Assembly: GCF_036543075.1 (NCBI RefSeq)
Contig: NZ_JAZHPF010000001.1
Location: 407,407-471,406 of the forward strand
Reading direction: 5' to 3'
Length of the DNA: 64,000 bases
From: Deinococcus sp. YIM 134068
GTDB lineage: Bacteria > Deinococcota > Deinococci > Deinococcales > Deinococcaceae
This document shows, in pieces, positions 9,939 through 18,256 of this stretch (its first letter is position 1; every line of letters begins with the position of its first letter). Under the pieces are notes generated by a model. The model saw only the letters and a program-made list of their open reading frames with translations, was not told where the DNA came from and did no database searches. A program made the translations under genes and the position numbers.

Positions 9939-11063
9939 ATGCGAAAGCTGCTGACGCTCGCCCTCAGCCTTCTTCCTGGTTGTGCCAACGCTCAGCAGGA
10001 AGACCCGCTCGCGCCGCTGCTGGAGTTCGCGCGGCGGCAGCCGGGGGACGTGGCCGTCTTCACCGCCGCTGTGCGGGCGGACGGCACCCCCGACCCCACC
10101 AGACATCGGCTGAGCTGGAATCCCACCCAACCCATGCCCCTTGCCAGCACGCGCAAGATCGTGGTGCTGGCCGCCTACGCGCGGGCGGTGGAGGCGGGGC
10201 GGCAAGACCCCCAGGCCCCGGTGCAACTCTCGGAGTGGGAGACGTACCTCGTGCCCGGCACCGACGGCGGCGCACACGCGGCGAGCCTCAAGGCGCTGGG
10301 CATCCCCGCCGACGCGTTGGGCCGGGCACGGGACGGTTCACAGACGGTCCCGCTCGATACCCTCGCCCGCTTCATGATCGAGACGAGCGACAATGCCGCG
10401 ACCGATTTCCTCCTCACGCGCCTGGGACCGGACGCCATTCCCGAGACCATCCGCGCATTAGGATTGACCGCGCAGGAGAACTTCGGCCCGTTCCTGGGGC
10501 TGATCGGAAATTGGAGTATGCCGGACGCCACGACCGTCTACGCGCGGCAGTCAGTGGCGGCCCGTGTCGCCCAGGACTGGGGATGGGCGCGGGTTCTGCG
10601 GCAGGACGCACGGGCACGCGACACCCTCACCGAACGGCCCACCTGGCCCTCCGTCGCCCAGCAGGCGGCTCTAGCGGACGCGACCGACGCGCGGGGAACC
10701 GTGAACGATTACGTGGGCCTGATGGCGCGCGTGCTGACGGGCACGGGTCTGTCTCCCGCCGTGAGGGAGACGATGGCCCGGCACCTGGGCTGGCCGCTGC
10801 GGGTCAACTCCGACATGGCCCAGGCGTTCACGGCCCTCTACGCCAAAGGGGGCAGCCTGACGGGCGTCCTGACCAACACCCTCGCCTTCCAGCCGAAAGT
10901 CGGGCCGCGCGCCGGGGAGCGGCTGGTCGTCGCCGTCTTTCTGCGCCGCATTCCCCTGAACGAGTACGGGCGGCTCCAGAAGAGTCTGGAGGAAGCCATG
11001 TTGCGCGTCGCCATCCAGCCCGCCGAGACTCAGCGCCTGCTGGACGCTTTGCGGGGCCGCTAG
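9939..11063 (+). CDS. Class A beta-lactamase-like serine hydrolase, exported
   Basis: A 374-residue penicillin-recognising-fold hydrolase. The N-terminus is a signal sequence whose LLPGC could act as a lipobox (Cys15). The Ser-x-x-Lys motif is STRK at residues 70-73 and the second motif SDN is at 150-152, in the sentence METSDNAATDFLL-like context typical of the class A family. A KTG motif near the C-terminus is not obvious, so true beta-lactamase activity is uncertain; it may act on other esters or peptides. Followed after 10 nt by an ArsR-like gene, with a palindromic operator over its own promoter. Confidence 0.85.
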   Translation: MRKLLTLALSLLPGCANAQQEDPLAPLLEFARRQPGDVAVFTAAVRADGTPDPTRHRLSWNPTQPMPLASTRKIVVLAAYARAVEAGRQDPQAPVQLSEWETYLVPGTDGGAHAASLKALGIPADALGRARDGSQTVPLDTLARFMIETSDNAATDFLLTRLGPDAIPETIRALGLTAQENFGPFLGLIGNWSMPDATTVYARQSVAARVAQDWGWARVLRQDARARDTLTERPTWPSVAQQAALADATDARGTVNDYVGLMARVLTGTGLSPAVRETMARHLGWPLRVNSDMAQAFTALYAKGGSLTGVLTNTLAFQPKVGPRAGERLVVAVFLRRIPLNEYGRLQKSLEEAMLRVAIQPAETQRLLDALRGR

Positions 11064-11073
11064 ACTCGCCGCG

Positions 11074-11634
11074 ATGACCGCGCCCCCCGACCTCGAAGAC
11101 CGCCTGCGTGTGCTGGAGGAGCGCGTGGAGGCGTTGGAGGGGCAGCGGACCGACCCACCCACCCCATCCCCCACTCCCGGCAGCGACTTCTGGGCGCTGG
11201 ACACCCTGACCACCCGCCATCCCCAGGGCGCGGTGCTGTTCTCCGGCCACGCGAGGTTGCCCACGGGCGAGCGCTACGGCTGGCAGGACACCGCCCTCAC
11301 GCCCGACCTGCTCGCCGCCGACTGGGGAGGGGCCGCGCCCGCCCTCGCCGCGCTGGGGCACCCGCTGCGGCTCGCGCTGCTGCGCGCCGTGCTCCACGGG
11401 CAGCGGACCACGGCGGAGTTTCAGGCCCGGCCCGACCTCGCGGGGGCGGGCAAGCTCTACCACCACCTGCGCGAGTTGCAGGCCGCCGGGTGGCTCAGTC
11501 CGCAGGGCCGGGGCCGCTACATGGTGCCCGCCGGGCGCGTCGTGTCCTTGCTCGTGATCCTGCGCGCCGCCGGGCTGTCCGGGTCGGGGGAAGGGCGGGT
11601 GGAGGAGGGGGAGGCGCATACCTCGGAGCGTTGA
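11074..11634 (+). CDS. ArsR-like winged-helix regulator
   Basis: A 186-residue protein. Residues 1-25 form a short coiled coil (DRLRVLEERVEALEG), followed by a Pro-rich linker and a small domain at about 37-85. A winged-helix domain follows at about 88-170 with ALAALGHPLRLALLRAVLHG, KLYHHLRELQAAGWL and a wing ending GRYMVPAGRVV, as in ArsR/helix_turn_helix_5 proteins. No metal-binding Cys pair is visible. The -10 TAGACT at 11061-11066 overlaps the stop codon of the upstream hydrolase and lies 7 nt before the ATG, so the gene can be read independently as well as with the hydrolase. Likely regulates its neighbour. Confidence 0.85.
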   Translation: MTAPPDLEDRLRVLEERVEALEGQRTDPPTPSPTPGSDFWALDTLTTRHPQGAVLFSGHARLPTGERYGWQDTALTPDLLAADWGGAAPALAALGHPLRLALLRAVLHGQRTTAEFQARPDLAGAGKLYHHLRELQAAGWLSPQGRGRYMVPAGRVVSLLVILRAAGLSGSGEGRVEEGEAHTSER

Positions 11635-11649
11635 AGGTTGAATAGGGCC

Positions 11650-11719
11650 GTTTCCGGCGTTCTAGGTTGACTGGGAAAAACAACGTCCTGAGCCGCCTTA
11701 TCTGGAATCAGCCGGAAAC
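11650..11719. repeat. Nine-base inverted repeat
   Basis: GTTTCCGGC (11650-11658) and its exact reverse complement GCCGGAAAC (11711-11719) flank 52 bp of non-coding sequence just before the promoter-terminator module. Function unknown. Confidence 0.5.
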
Positions 11720-11732
11720 TCGGGTGCGGCAC

Positions 11733-11793
11733 TTGACGGCCCGTGCATACCACGCTATCTTTTTCTTATCACCGCCCGAGAGGCGGTTTTTTT
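11733..11793 (+). promoter_or_regulatory. Promoter-terminator micro-module, copy A
   Basis: TTGACG (11733-11738), a 17-nt spacer and TATCTT (11756-11761) form a good promoter. The expected start near 11768 is immediately followed by an intrinsic terminator: stem ACCGCC/GGCGGT (11771-11776 and 11782-11787) with loop CGAGA and then a T-run. The block recurs at 24694-24754 and 26114-26174. A transcript would be only about 25-30 nt long. Here it lies 25 bp before the deacetylase start. Confidence 0.75.
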
Positions 11794-11817
11794 ATTTCCC
11801 GCTCTATCCTGTGGGCC

Positions 11818-12534
11818 ATGCGGACGTTTGAGACGGTCTACGGCGCGGAGCAAGCCCTCGACTGGCTGTGTCTGGCTCCCCACCCCGACGACGCGGAGAT
11901 TGGGGCGGGCGGCACCCTGATTCGGCTCGCGCGGGCGGGGCGGGCGGTGGGCGTGCTGGAGCTGTCGCGTGGCGAGCGGGGCACCCAGGGCACGCCGGAG
12001 GAGCGCGCGGCGGAGTGCGAGGCGGCGGCGGCCATCCTGGGCCTCGCGTGGCGCGGACAGCTCGGCCTGCCGGACGGCGAGCTGCGGGACACCCCGGAGG
12101 GAGCACACGCCCTCGCCGGGGTGCTGCGGGCGCTGAGGCCGCGCGTCCTCGTCGTGCCGCACCACCGCGACCGCCACCCGGACCACTTCGGGACGTACCA
12201 CCTGGCGAGGCGGGCGCTGCACCTCGCCGCCTTGAGGAAGGCCGACCTGGACGGCGAGCCACACCGCGTCTCCCGCGTGCTGCTGTATCAGGGGAACGGC
12301 GACATCACCGCGAACGTCCTCGTGGACGTGGGCGACGTGCTGCCCGAGTGGGAGGCCGCCATCCGCGCGCACGCCAGCCAGTTCGCGGGCGGCCACGTCT
12401 CGGAGACGGTCACGCCCGAGGTCGTGGAGCGCCGCCGCGCCCGCATGACGTACTGGGGCACCCTCGCCCGCGTGCGCTCCGCCGAGGCCTTCGAGAGCGA
12501 GGAGCCGTTGCTGGTAGCACCGGAGGAGTGGTGA
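11818..12534 (+). CDS. bshB1: Bacillithiol biosynthesis deacetylase, LmbE/PIG-L family
   Basis: Zinc hydrolase expected to deacetylate GlcNAc-malate to GlcN-malate in bacillithiol synthesis. Zinc motif CLAPHPDDAEIGAGGTL near residue 20 and the distal VVPHHRDRHPDHFGTYHL are the LmbE hallmarks, and the C-terminal region with HASQFAGG fits BshB1 rather than mycothiol deacetylases. 238 residues. Start chosen at ATG 11818, preceded by TATCCT (11805-11810) 7 nt upstream. An in-frame ATG farther upstream would translate the terminator module and is unlikely. BshA and BshC are not in the window. Confidence 0.85.
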   Translation: MRTFETVYGAEQALDWLCLAPHPDDAEIGAGGTLIRLARAGRAVGVLELSRGERGTQGTPEERAAECEAAAAILGLAWRGQLGLPDGELRDTPEGAHALAGVLRALRPRVLVVPHHRDRHPDHFGTYHLARRALHLAALRKADLDGEPHRVSRVLLYQGNGDITANVLVDVGDVLPEWEAAIRAHASQFAGGHVSETVTPEVVERRRARMTYWGTLARVRSAEAFESEEPLLVAPEEW

Positions 12535-12545
12535 GGGGGAGGGGG

Positions 12546-12573
12546 TCAGCCGTCAGCTTTCAGCGATCAGCCG
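12546..12573 (+). repeat. Heptanucleotide array
   Basis: Four tandem heptads TCAGCNN (TCAGCCG, TCAGCTT, TCAGCGA, TCAGCCG) between the convergent deacetylase and MFS genes. Closely related units occur at 58731-58758. Confidence 0.75.
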
Positions 12574-12601
12574 GGGAGGGCTTCAGCTTGGGCCTTCTCC
12601 C

Positions 12602-13819
12602 CTAACGCCTCACCCCCAACACCTCATCCCTCTGCGGCAGCGCGCGGGCCACCGACCGCCCCGGCCACAGGTAGTACGCCTCCGCGAGCAGAAAGACGGC
12701 GGCCCCCAGCGTGAACACCCCCGCCGGGCCGAAAGTTGCCCAGGCCACGCCTCCCAGCACAGGCCCGACGGCGTAGCCCAGCGCCTCCACCGCCATCACG
12801 GTGCCCCAGGCGGCGGCGCGGTGGGACTCGGGCAGCACCCGCGCGACGAGGCCGTTCCAGCCCACCACGAAGGCCCCGTACCCGACGCCGAACAGGGGGG
12901 CGAGGAGCCACAGCCGCGCTTCCGCGCCGGGCAGGGCCGCCGTGCCGAAACTCAGGGCGAGCAGCAGCAGGCCGGGCGCGAGGGCACGCCGGGGATGCGC
13001 CCCGTCCGCCACCCGCCCCGAGACCCAGAAGGCCGCCCCGAACACCGCCAGCGCGAGCAGCCCCGGCCCCATCAGGTCGCCCAGCCCCAGCCCCAGCCGC
13101 GCTAGCAGCGGGTAGAACACGGTGACGAGCAGCCCCGGCGCGAGCGTCTGCGCGAAGGCGGCGGGCAGCAGCACGGCCACACGCGACCAGCCGCGCCACA
13201 CCGACGCTCCGGTCAGGCCCGACCCGCCCCCCTCCAGCCGGGGCAGCCGCAGCCGCCACAGGCTCAGCGCGAGGGCGAGGGCCAGCCCCTGCGCGACCAG
13301 CAGGAGGGTCCACGCCGCGTCCGGGTACGCCTGCATCAGCGGCCCGACGCCCAGCACGCCGCCCAGGATGGCGGGGGCGACGCTCAGGCTGGACACCGCC
13401 AGCGCCCGCGCCGTGCGTCCGGGCCGGGCCAGCGCCTGCGACGTGCTCATCAGGCCCGGCCACAGGGCGGCGTAGGCCAGCCCCCACGCCGCGCACCCCA
13501 GCACCCCCCACCCGGCGAACGGGACGAACCGCGCCCCCAGCACCGCCCCCAGCCCCAGCACCGCGCCCAGGGTCAGCACGCGCCCCAGTCCCCACCGCTC
13601 CGTCACCAGCCCGGCGGGACCTTTGGCGAGCGCGTCGGCGAGGTAGTGCACACCGACCATCAACCCGACCACCGCCGCCCCCAGCCCCAGCCCCGGCCCC
13701 GCCACGGGCAGCGCCGACACGAAAAAGCCCGTCCGCACGAGTTCCGAGACGACCAGCAGCGCGAGCAGCCGCAGCATGGTCGAGGGCCGGGTCCACAGCA
13801 TCAGGGCCGATTGTGTCAT
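12602..13819 (-). CDS. MFS transporter
   Basis: A 405-residue membrane protein with about 12 hydrophobic helices, for example LALLVVSELVRTGFF, VVGLMVGVHYLADAL and LLLVAQGLALALALSL, separated by short Arg/Pro-rich loops. The loop ERWGLGRVL after helix 2 matches the MFS motif A position, and a longer cytoplasmic loop near residue 190 divides the two halves. Start chosen at ATG 13819. Substrate unknown; fold and length fit the drug/sugar efflux branch. Transcribed convergently with the deacetylase. Confidence 0.9.
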   Translation of the reverse strand: MTQSALMLWTRPSTMLRLLALLVVSELVRTGFFVSALPVAGPGLGLGAAVVGLMVGVHYLADALAKGPAGLVTERWGLGRVLTLGAVLGLGAVLGARFVPFAGWGVLGCAAWGLAYAALWPGLMSTSQALARPGRTARALAVSSLSVAPAILGGVLGVGPLMQAYPDAAWTLLLVAQGLALALALSLWRLRLPRLEGGGSGLTGASVWRGWSRVAVLLPAAFAQTLAPGLLVTVFYPLLARLGLGLGDLMGPGLLALAVFGAAFWVSGRVADGAHPRRALAPGLLLLALSFGTAALPGAEARLWLLAPLFGVGYGAFVVGWNGLVARVLPESHRAAAWGTVMAVEALGYAVGPVLGGVAWATFGPAGVFTLGAAVFLLAEAYYLWPGRSVARALPQRDEVLGVRR

Positions 13820-13837
13820 ACCCGCCGCTTCCGGCAG

Positions 13838-13858
13838 TGATGAGTGATGAGTGATGAG
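13838..13858 (+). repeat. Perfect heptanucleotide array
   Basis: Three exact tandem copies of TGATGAG just upstream of the MFS start codon; the only perfect array in the window. It sits 22 bp before another array with a different unit. Confidence 0.8.
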
Positions 13859-13880
13859 GGGCGTTGAGGCTTCGGGAGGG

Positions 13881-13908
13881 TCGCCAGTCGCCAGCTTCCA
13901 GTCGCCAG
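13881..13908 (+). repeat. Heptanucleotide array
   Basis: Four heptads TCGCCAG, TCGCCAG, CTTCCAG, TCGCCAG in the gap between the divergent MFS and hen1 genes. Confidence 0.75.
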
Positions 13909-13945
13909 AAGGGCAGCCCGGCTGTTTTGCTCCTCCCCCCTTGCG

Positions 13946-14105
13946 ACGCTTGATGTGCAAGAGCAGGCAAGCGTGCCAGCCACGCTCTTTGCTCCCTCCC
14001 TCCTTGTGGGGGAGGGTTGGGGAGGGGGGTGACGAGTACCGCTCGTCTTCTCGCCAGACAGCGAAAACGCCCCCTTCCCCAATCCGCAATTCACACCAAG
14101 CGTTT
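13946..14105 (+). repeat. MITE-like element, copy 2
   Basis: A 160-bp copy of the element also seen at 3374-3532. The terminal inverted repeats are best preserved here: left ACGCTTGATGTG, right end read backwards ACGCTTGGTGTG. The element is bounded on both sides by TTGCG, a likely 5-bp target duplication. A G-quadruplex motif lies at 14008-14029 and a small GACGAG/CTCGTC stem-loop follows. It lies 98 bp upstream of hen1 and occupies most of the 13820-14203 gap. Confidence 0.88.
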
Positions 14106-14203
14106 GCGGAGAAGGCCGGGTGGGGGATGGCGAGCACCGCTCCCCCTCTCCCGTCCGCCACTTGACGGACGCCCATGCTCAGCCGCCGCGCTAGCCTCCC
14201 GAC

Positions 14204-15595
14204 ATGCTGCTCACCCTCACCGCCACACGACCCGGCCCGGACGCGCCTCCGGCGACCGACCTCGGCTTCCTGCTGCACAAGCACCCGGACCGCGTGCTGG
14301 AGCGCGCGTTGCCTTTCGGTCGCTCCACCGTCTTCTACCCGGAGGCGACGCCCGAGGTCTGCACGGCGGCGCTGCTGCTGGAGGTGGACCCGGTGGCGCT
14401 GTCGCGGCACACCCGCGCCGGGGACGGTGCCCCGCTCGAACCCTACGTGAACGACCGACCCTACGCGGGCGGCAGTTTCCTCGCCGTGGCCCTGCGCGAC
14501 GCCTTCGGCACGGCGATGACGGGGCGGAGCAAGGACCGTCAGGAGTTGGCGGACGCGCCCCTCCCCCTCGTGGCCGAGCTGCCCTGTGTCGCCTCGCGCG
14601 GTCCCGCCGACCTGCCAGCGCGGCTGTTCGGGCCGCTGGGGTACGCGGTGGAGGCGGAGGCCATCCCCCTCGACCCCCTCTTCCCGGAGTGGGGCGCGCG
14701 GCCCTATGTCCGGCTGCGGCTGAGCGGTACGGTGCGCCTGCGGGACCTCCTCGCCCACCTGTACGTCCTCCTGCCCGTACTGGACGGCAAGAAGCACTAC
14801 TACCTCGACGACGCGGAGGTGGACAAGCTGCTGCGGCACGGCGCGGGCTGGCTGGACGCGCACCCGGAGCGGGACCTCATCGCGGGCCGCTTCCTGCGCT
14901 TCCGCGACCTCGTGCGGCGGGCGGAGGCGAGCTTCACCGTGGACGTGACCGAGGAGGAGACCGTACCCCGCGACCCCCGCCCCCGCCTCCACGACGAGCG
15001 GCTGGACCGGGTGGCGGAGGTGCTGCGGTCCAGCGGTGCCGCCCGCGTCCTCGACCTCGGCTGCGGGGAGGGCAAGTTGCTGAGGCGTCTGCTCGCCGTC
15101 CCGCAGTTCCGCGAACTCGTCGGGCTGGACGTGAGCGCCCGCGCGCTGGAAATCGCCGCCGAGAAACTGCACCTGCGGGAGCGCCCCGAACTCGCCGCCC
15201 GCGTCCGCCTCCTGCACGGCAGCCTTACTTACCGCGACGCCCGCCTGCGCGGTTTCGACGCCGCCGCGCTCGTGGAGGTCATCGAACACCTCGAACCGCA
15301 CCGCTTGAGCGCCCTGACGGCCAACCTCTTCGGCGACGCCCGGCCCGGAACCGTGGTCGTGACGACGCCCAACCGCGAGTACAACGCCCTGTTCTCCGCT
15401 AAGCACGGTGGGGAAGATGCGGGCATGAGGCACGCCGATCACCGCTTCGAGTGGACGCGCGCCGAGTTCCGCGCGTGGGCCGATGCGGCGGCAGGCGCTC
15501 ACGGCTACACGGTCCGGTACGAGGACGTGGGCGACGTTCACCCCGAGTTCGGCCCGGTGACGCAGATGGCGGTGTTCGAGAGGGCGACTCCGTGA
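14204..15595 (+). CDS. hen1: Hen1 3'-terminal RNA ribose 2'-O-methyltransferase
   Basis: In bacterial RNA repair, Hen1 2'-O-methylates the 3' end of a cleaved RNA before Pnkp seals it, making the repaired site resistant to recutting. 463 residues as in the bacterial family. Residues 1-240 are the N-terminal domain that activates Pnkp ligase, with the characteristic YVNDRPYAGGSFLAVAL near 81-97. The methyltransferase domain has the SAM loop VLDLGCGEGK at 282-291 and the metal-ligand motif EVIEHLEPH at 358-366, with a further His near 410-413. The start has TAGCCT at 14192-14197, 6 nt upstream (leaderless). The stop overlaps the next start (GTGA). Confidence 0.95.
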   Translation: MLLTLTATRPGPDAPPATDLGFLLHKHPDRVLERALPFGRSTVFYPEATPEVCTAALLLEVDPVALSRHTRAGDGAPLEPYVNDRPYAGGSFLAVALRDAFGTAMTGRSKDRQELADAPLPLVAELPCVASRGPADLPARLFGPLGYAVEAEAIPLDPLFPEWGARPYVRLRLSGTVRLRDLLAHLYVLLPVLDGKKHYYLDDAEVDKLLRHGAGWLDAHPERDLIAGRFLRFRDLVRRAEASFTVDVTEEETVPRDPRPRLHDERLDRVAEVLRSSGAARVLDLGCGEGKLLRRLLAVPQFRELVGLDVSARALEIAAEKLHLRERPELAARVRLLHGSLTYRDARLRGFDAAALVEVIEHLEPHRLSALTANLFGDARPGTVVVTTPNREYNALFSAKHGGEDAGMRHADHRFEWTRAEFRAWADAAAGAHGYTVRYEDVGDVHPEFGPVTQMAVFERATP

Positions 15596-16473
15596 CCCTG
15601 CCGCCCGTGCTCCCCGTGGGCACGAGCGTCGTCACGCGCCTGCCCGTGTCGGGACACCCGGCGGGGGCCGTCGCTGTAGTCGTCCGCTCGCCCCTCGACC
15701 CCGACCACGCCTACCGCGTCCGCTTTCCCGACGGGACGGAGGCGACCCTGAACCGGGGCGGCCTGACCGTCCGGCGACATGAGAAGAACGCCCTGCCGCA
15801 CGCCGAGCGCGATTTCATTCCATTCATTCAATACCGCTGCGTGGTCGGTAGCCGGGCTTTTGGCCTCGACACGGAGGCAAGTGACACCGACCTGCGCGGC
15901 TTCTACCTGCCCCCGGCGCGCGAGCATTGGGGCCTCGCGGGCGTGCCCGAGCAACTGGAGTTCGGCGAGGAGGTGTACTGGGAGGCGGGAAAGTTCGTCG
16001 CCCTCGCGCTGAAGGCTAATCCGAACGTGCTGGAAGTGCTGCACAGCCCCCTCGTACAGACGGTGACACCTCTGGCTCAGGAGTTGCTGGACATCCGCGA
16101 GGCGCTCCTGAGCCGCCTCGTCTACCAGACGTACAACGGGTACATGATGGGCCAGTTCAAGCGGCTGGAGGCCGACCTGCGGCAGCACGGCGAGGTCCGC
16201 TGGAAACACGCCATGCACCTGCTCCGGCTGCTCCTGAGCGGCATTGCGGTGCTGGAGCGGGGAGAGGTCCTCGTTCATGTGGGCGAACACCGCGCCACCC
16301 TCCTCGCCGTCAAGCGGGGCGAGGTGCCCTGGCCCGAGCTGGAACGCTGGCGGCTCTCTCTTCACGCGAGGTTCGACCGCGCGTACACGGCGACGACCCT
16401 CCCCGAACGCCCCGACTACGCACGGGTGGAGGCGTGGCTCCTGCGGGCGCGGCGGGCGGCGCTGGACTGGTGA
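15592..16473 (+). CDS. RlaP-type nucleotidyltransferase 1, RNA-repair associated
   Basis: A polymerase-beta-superfamily nucleotidyltransferase of the COG3541 type, 293 residues. Residues 1-65 form a small beta-rich domain (VRFPDGTEATLNRGGLTV). The catalytic strand is VVGSRAFGLDTEASDTDLR at about 85-102, with Asp98 and Asp100 as predicted metal ligands. The rest is helical with KFVALALKANPNVLEVL and a conserved YMMGQFKRLE helix. Comparative genomics has reported such enzymes beside RNA ligases (RlaP); their substrate is not known to me. The start GTG overlaps the hen1 stop by 4 nt. Confidence 0.88.
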   Translation: MTLPPVLPVGTSVVTRLPVSGHPAGAVAVVVRSPLDPDHAYRVRFPDGTEATLNRGGLTVRRHEKNALPHAERDFIPFIQYRCVVGSRAFGLDTEASDTDLRGFYLPPAREHWGLAGVPEQLEFGEEVYWEAGKFVALALKANPNVLEVLHSPLVQTVTPLAQELLDIREALLSRLVYQTYNGYMMGQFKRLEADLRQHGEVRWKHAMHLLRLLLSGIAVLERGEVLVHVGEHRATLLAVKRGEVPWPELERWRLSLHARFDRAYTATTLPERPDYARVEAWLLRARRAALDW

Positions 16474-16478
16474 CGGCG

Positions 16479-17243
16479 ATGATCTTTCCCCCACAACTTG
16501 TTGATGCCGTTCACGCCTACCCGCATCCCCTCGTCTTCGCCACGGTCAGCGGCGCGCACCTCTACGGCTTCCCGAGCGTGGATAGCGACTGGGACCTGCG
16601 CGGCGTCCACGTCCTTCCCCTGCGGGATGTGCTGGGTCTGGAGACGCCCGAGGAGACGCACAGCCTGGAGCGCGACGACGGGACCGTGGAACTCGACCTC
16701 GTGACGCATGACGCGCGCAAGTTCGCCCGGCTGCTCCTCACCCGTAACGGGTACGTGCTGGAGCAACTGCTCTCGCCGCTCGTCGTCCACACGATGCCCG
16801 CCCATGCGGACCTCGCCGCCCTCGCCCGGCGGTGCGTGACCCGGCACCACGCGCACCACTATCTCGGCTTCACCCGCAACCAGTGGGAGATGCTGGAGCG
16901 GGAGGACGTGCCCCGCGTCAAGCCGCTGCTCTACGCCTTCCGCACCGTGCTGACCGGGCTGCACCTCCTGCGAACGGGGGAGGTGGAGGCGAACCTCGAA
17001 GTCCTGAACGCCGAAGCCCGCCTCCCCTTCCTCACCGACCTGATGACGTTGAAGCGGGAGGGGCGGGAGGGCGAGCCTCTGCCCGAAGCTCCAGCCGTAT
17101 ACCAGGCCGAGCATCTGCGCCTCGTGCGGGAGTTGGAGGAGGCGCGGCAGACGACACATCTCCCCGACGCCGTGCCTGACGATGTGGCCCGCGCAGTGAG
17201 CGAGTGGGTGGTGGGGGTGCGGCTCAGCTCCCCGGCGCGGTGA
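16479..17243 (+). CDS. RlaP-type nucleotidyltransferase 2, RNA-repair associated
   Basis: A second, divergent member of the same family, 254 residues from ATG 16479. A GTG at 16470 that overlaps the upstream stop would add three residues. The catalytic motif is SGAHLYGFPSVDSDWDLRG at about 24-42 with Asp37 and Asp39, followed by VELDLVTHDARKFARLLL and NGYVLEQLLSPLVV. It lacks the N-terminal beta domain of its neighbour. Its last 20 bp overlap the 3' end of the PIN toxin gene on the other strand, so the two transcription units are interlocked tail to tail. Two adjacent, unequal copies suggest distinct substrates or a heteromeric enzyme. Confidence 0.88.
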   Translation: MIFPPQLVDAVHAYPHPLVFATVSGAHLYGFPSVDSDWDLRGVHVLPLRDVLGLETPEETHSLERDDGTVELDLVTHDARKFARLLLTRNGYVLEQLLSPLVVHTMPAHADLAALARRCVTRHHAHHYLGFTRNQWEMLEREDVPRVKPLLYAFRTVLTGLHLLRTGEVEANLEVLNAEARLPFLTDLMTLKREGREGEPLPEAPAVYQAEHLRLVRELEEARQTTHLPDAVPDDVARAVSEWVVGVRLSSPAR

Positions 17244-17664
17244 CGATGCTCAGACCCGGTACGCCCGCGAAGTCGGCGGCGTTGTGCGTGACCAGCGGGC
17301 AGCCGACGGCGAGGGCGGTGGCGGCGATCCAGGCATCGGCGGAGTCGATGGGGCGGCCTGCCTTCATGGCAGCAACCCGAACGGCGGCCCAGCGGGCAGA
17401 CAGGGAAGCATTGGAGTGAATGACGCCGAAGGGGGACAGGAAGTCGAGGAGCTGTTGGGTCCTGCGTGCGCCCCAGCAATTCTTGAGCGCCCACTCGCTC
17501 AACTCCGCCAGCGTTTGAAACGAGATCAGACCCCTGTACGGGGAGATGAGGTGGGCTTAGGCGGGGCCGCGCGTGTCGCCCTTGAAGATGTAACTGAGAA
17601 CGTTGGTGTCGATGACGACGAACGGCGCTGCGGACGGCTGTATTCCATCTGGCTCGTCGATCAC
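17224..17664 (-). pseudogene. PIN-domain (VapC-like) toxin with an in-frame stop
   Basis: Reading from GTG 17664, the frame gives VVIDTNVLSYIFKGDTRGPA, then a TAA at 17559-17557 (codon 36), then AHLISPYRGLISFQTLAEL and the rest of a complete PIN domain with DSADAWIAATAL, PLVTHNAADF and a VPGLSIVT end. Every acidic position expected in the nuclease site is present; only the TAA, probably at a Tyr codon, breaks it. PIN domains are Mg-dependent ribonucleases. The GTG start overlaps the antitoxin stop by 4 nt (GTGA), a normal toxin-antitoxin layout. A TTG restart near 17502 would lack the first catalytic Asp. Likely inactive unless the stop is read through. Confidence 0.85.
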
Positions 17665-18107
17665 GCGGACTTGCTGACGCGAGGAGTGACCTGACGCAGA
17701 GCCTCACGAACGGCCTGCTTCTCGGCCTCCCGCTCAGCCCAGAAGCGGTCATTCTCGGCGCGTTCCTCTTCGGTCCAGTCGGGCACGAGGGCGAGCAACT
17801 CCTCGGCGTCGAAGGGACGGGCACCGGAGAGCTGGGCTTGCAGGGCGGGGTCGATTCCCGCGTCCACCGTGGGAGAGGTCTGGTGATGCAACACGTCCTC
17901 CACAGTCATTCTCACGCCGGTCAGTTCTTCCAATCCGCTCAGCAATTTGTCTAACGTCTCCAGCGTCACCGCTTTGGCCCTGCCGTTCACGATGTCGTAC
18001 ACCGTGTTCTTGGACAGCCCGCTCACCCGCGCGAGGGCCAGGGGCGTCTTGCCGTAGTGCCCGAGGGTTTCGCCCAACTTCCAGCGGGTGTGTCGGGTCC
18101 CGGTCAT
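17661..18107 (-). CDS. XRE-type antitoxin or regulator paired with the PIN gene
   Basis: A 148-residue protein. Residues about 15-65 form an XRE/Cro-type helix-turn-helix (PLALARVSGLSKNTVYDIVNG, then an AVTLETLDKLL helix). The C-terminal 60 residues are acidic, then Glu/Arg-rich (EEERAENDRFWAEREAEKQ), as expected for a toxin-binding tail. The -10 TACACT (18119-18114) ends 6 nt before the ATG, so the mRNA is leaderless, and autorepression at that promoter would be usual for this class. Intact, unlike its toxin. Its promoter lies back to back with the pnkp upstream region. Confidence 0.85.
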   Translation of the reverse strand: MTGTRHTRWKLGETLGHYGKTPLALARVSGLSKNTVYDIVNGRAKAVTLETLDKLLSGLEELTGVRMTVEDVLHHQTSPTVDAGIDPALQAQLSGARPFDAEELLALVPDWTEEERAENDRFWAEREAEKQAVREALRQVTPRVSKSA

Positions 18108-18256
18108 GGGGCCAGTGTACCCCTGTGGTTGACCAGTGAAAGAGGAAAAAAGGAGTAGAGGACTGGGAAGAGGCAGAGTTTACGCGTCCCCTCCGCCAAT
18201 CTGCCCATGCCCGCCCCGCCGCCATGTGCGAGCATCGGCGCTTGAGGTCCCTGCCC

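Noticed and set aside
13838..13908. Heptad arrays as a CRISPR or as variable coding repeats
   Set aside because: Units are 7 bp without spacers and lie outside genes; neither description fits.
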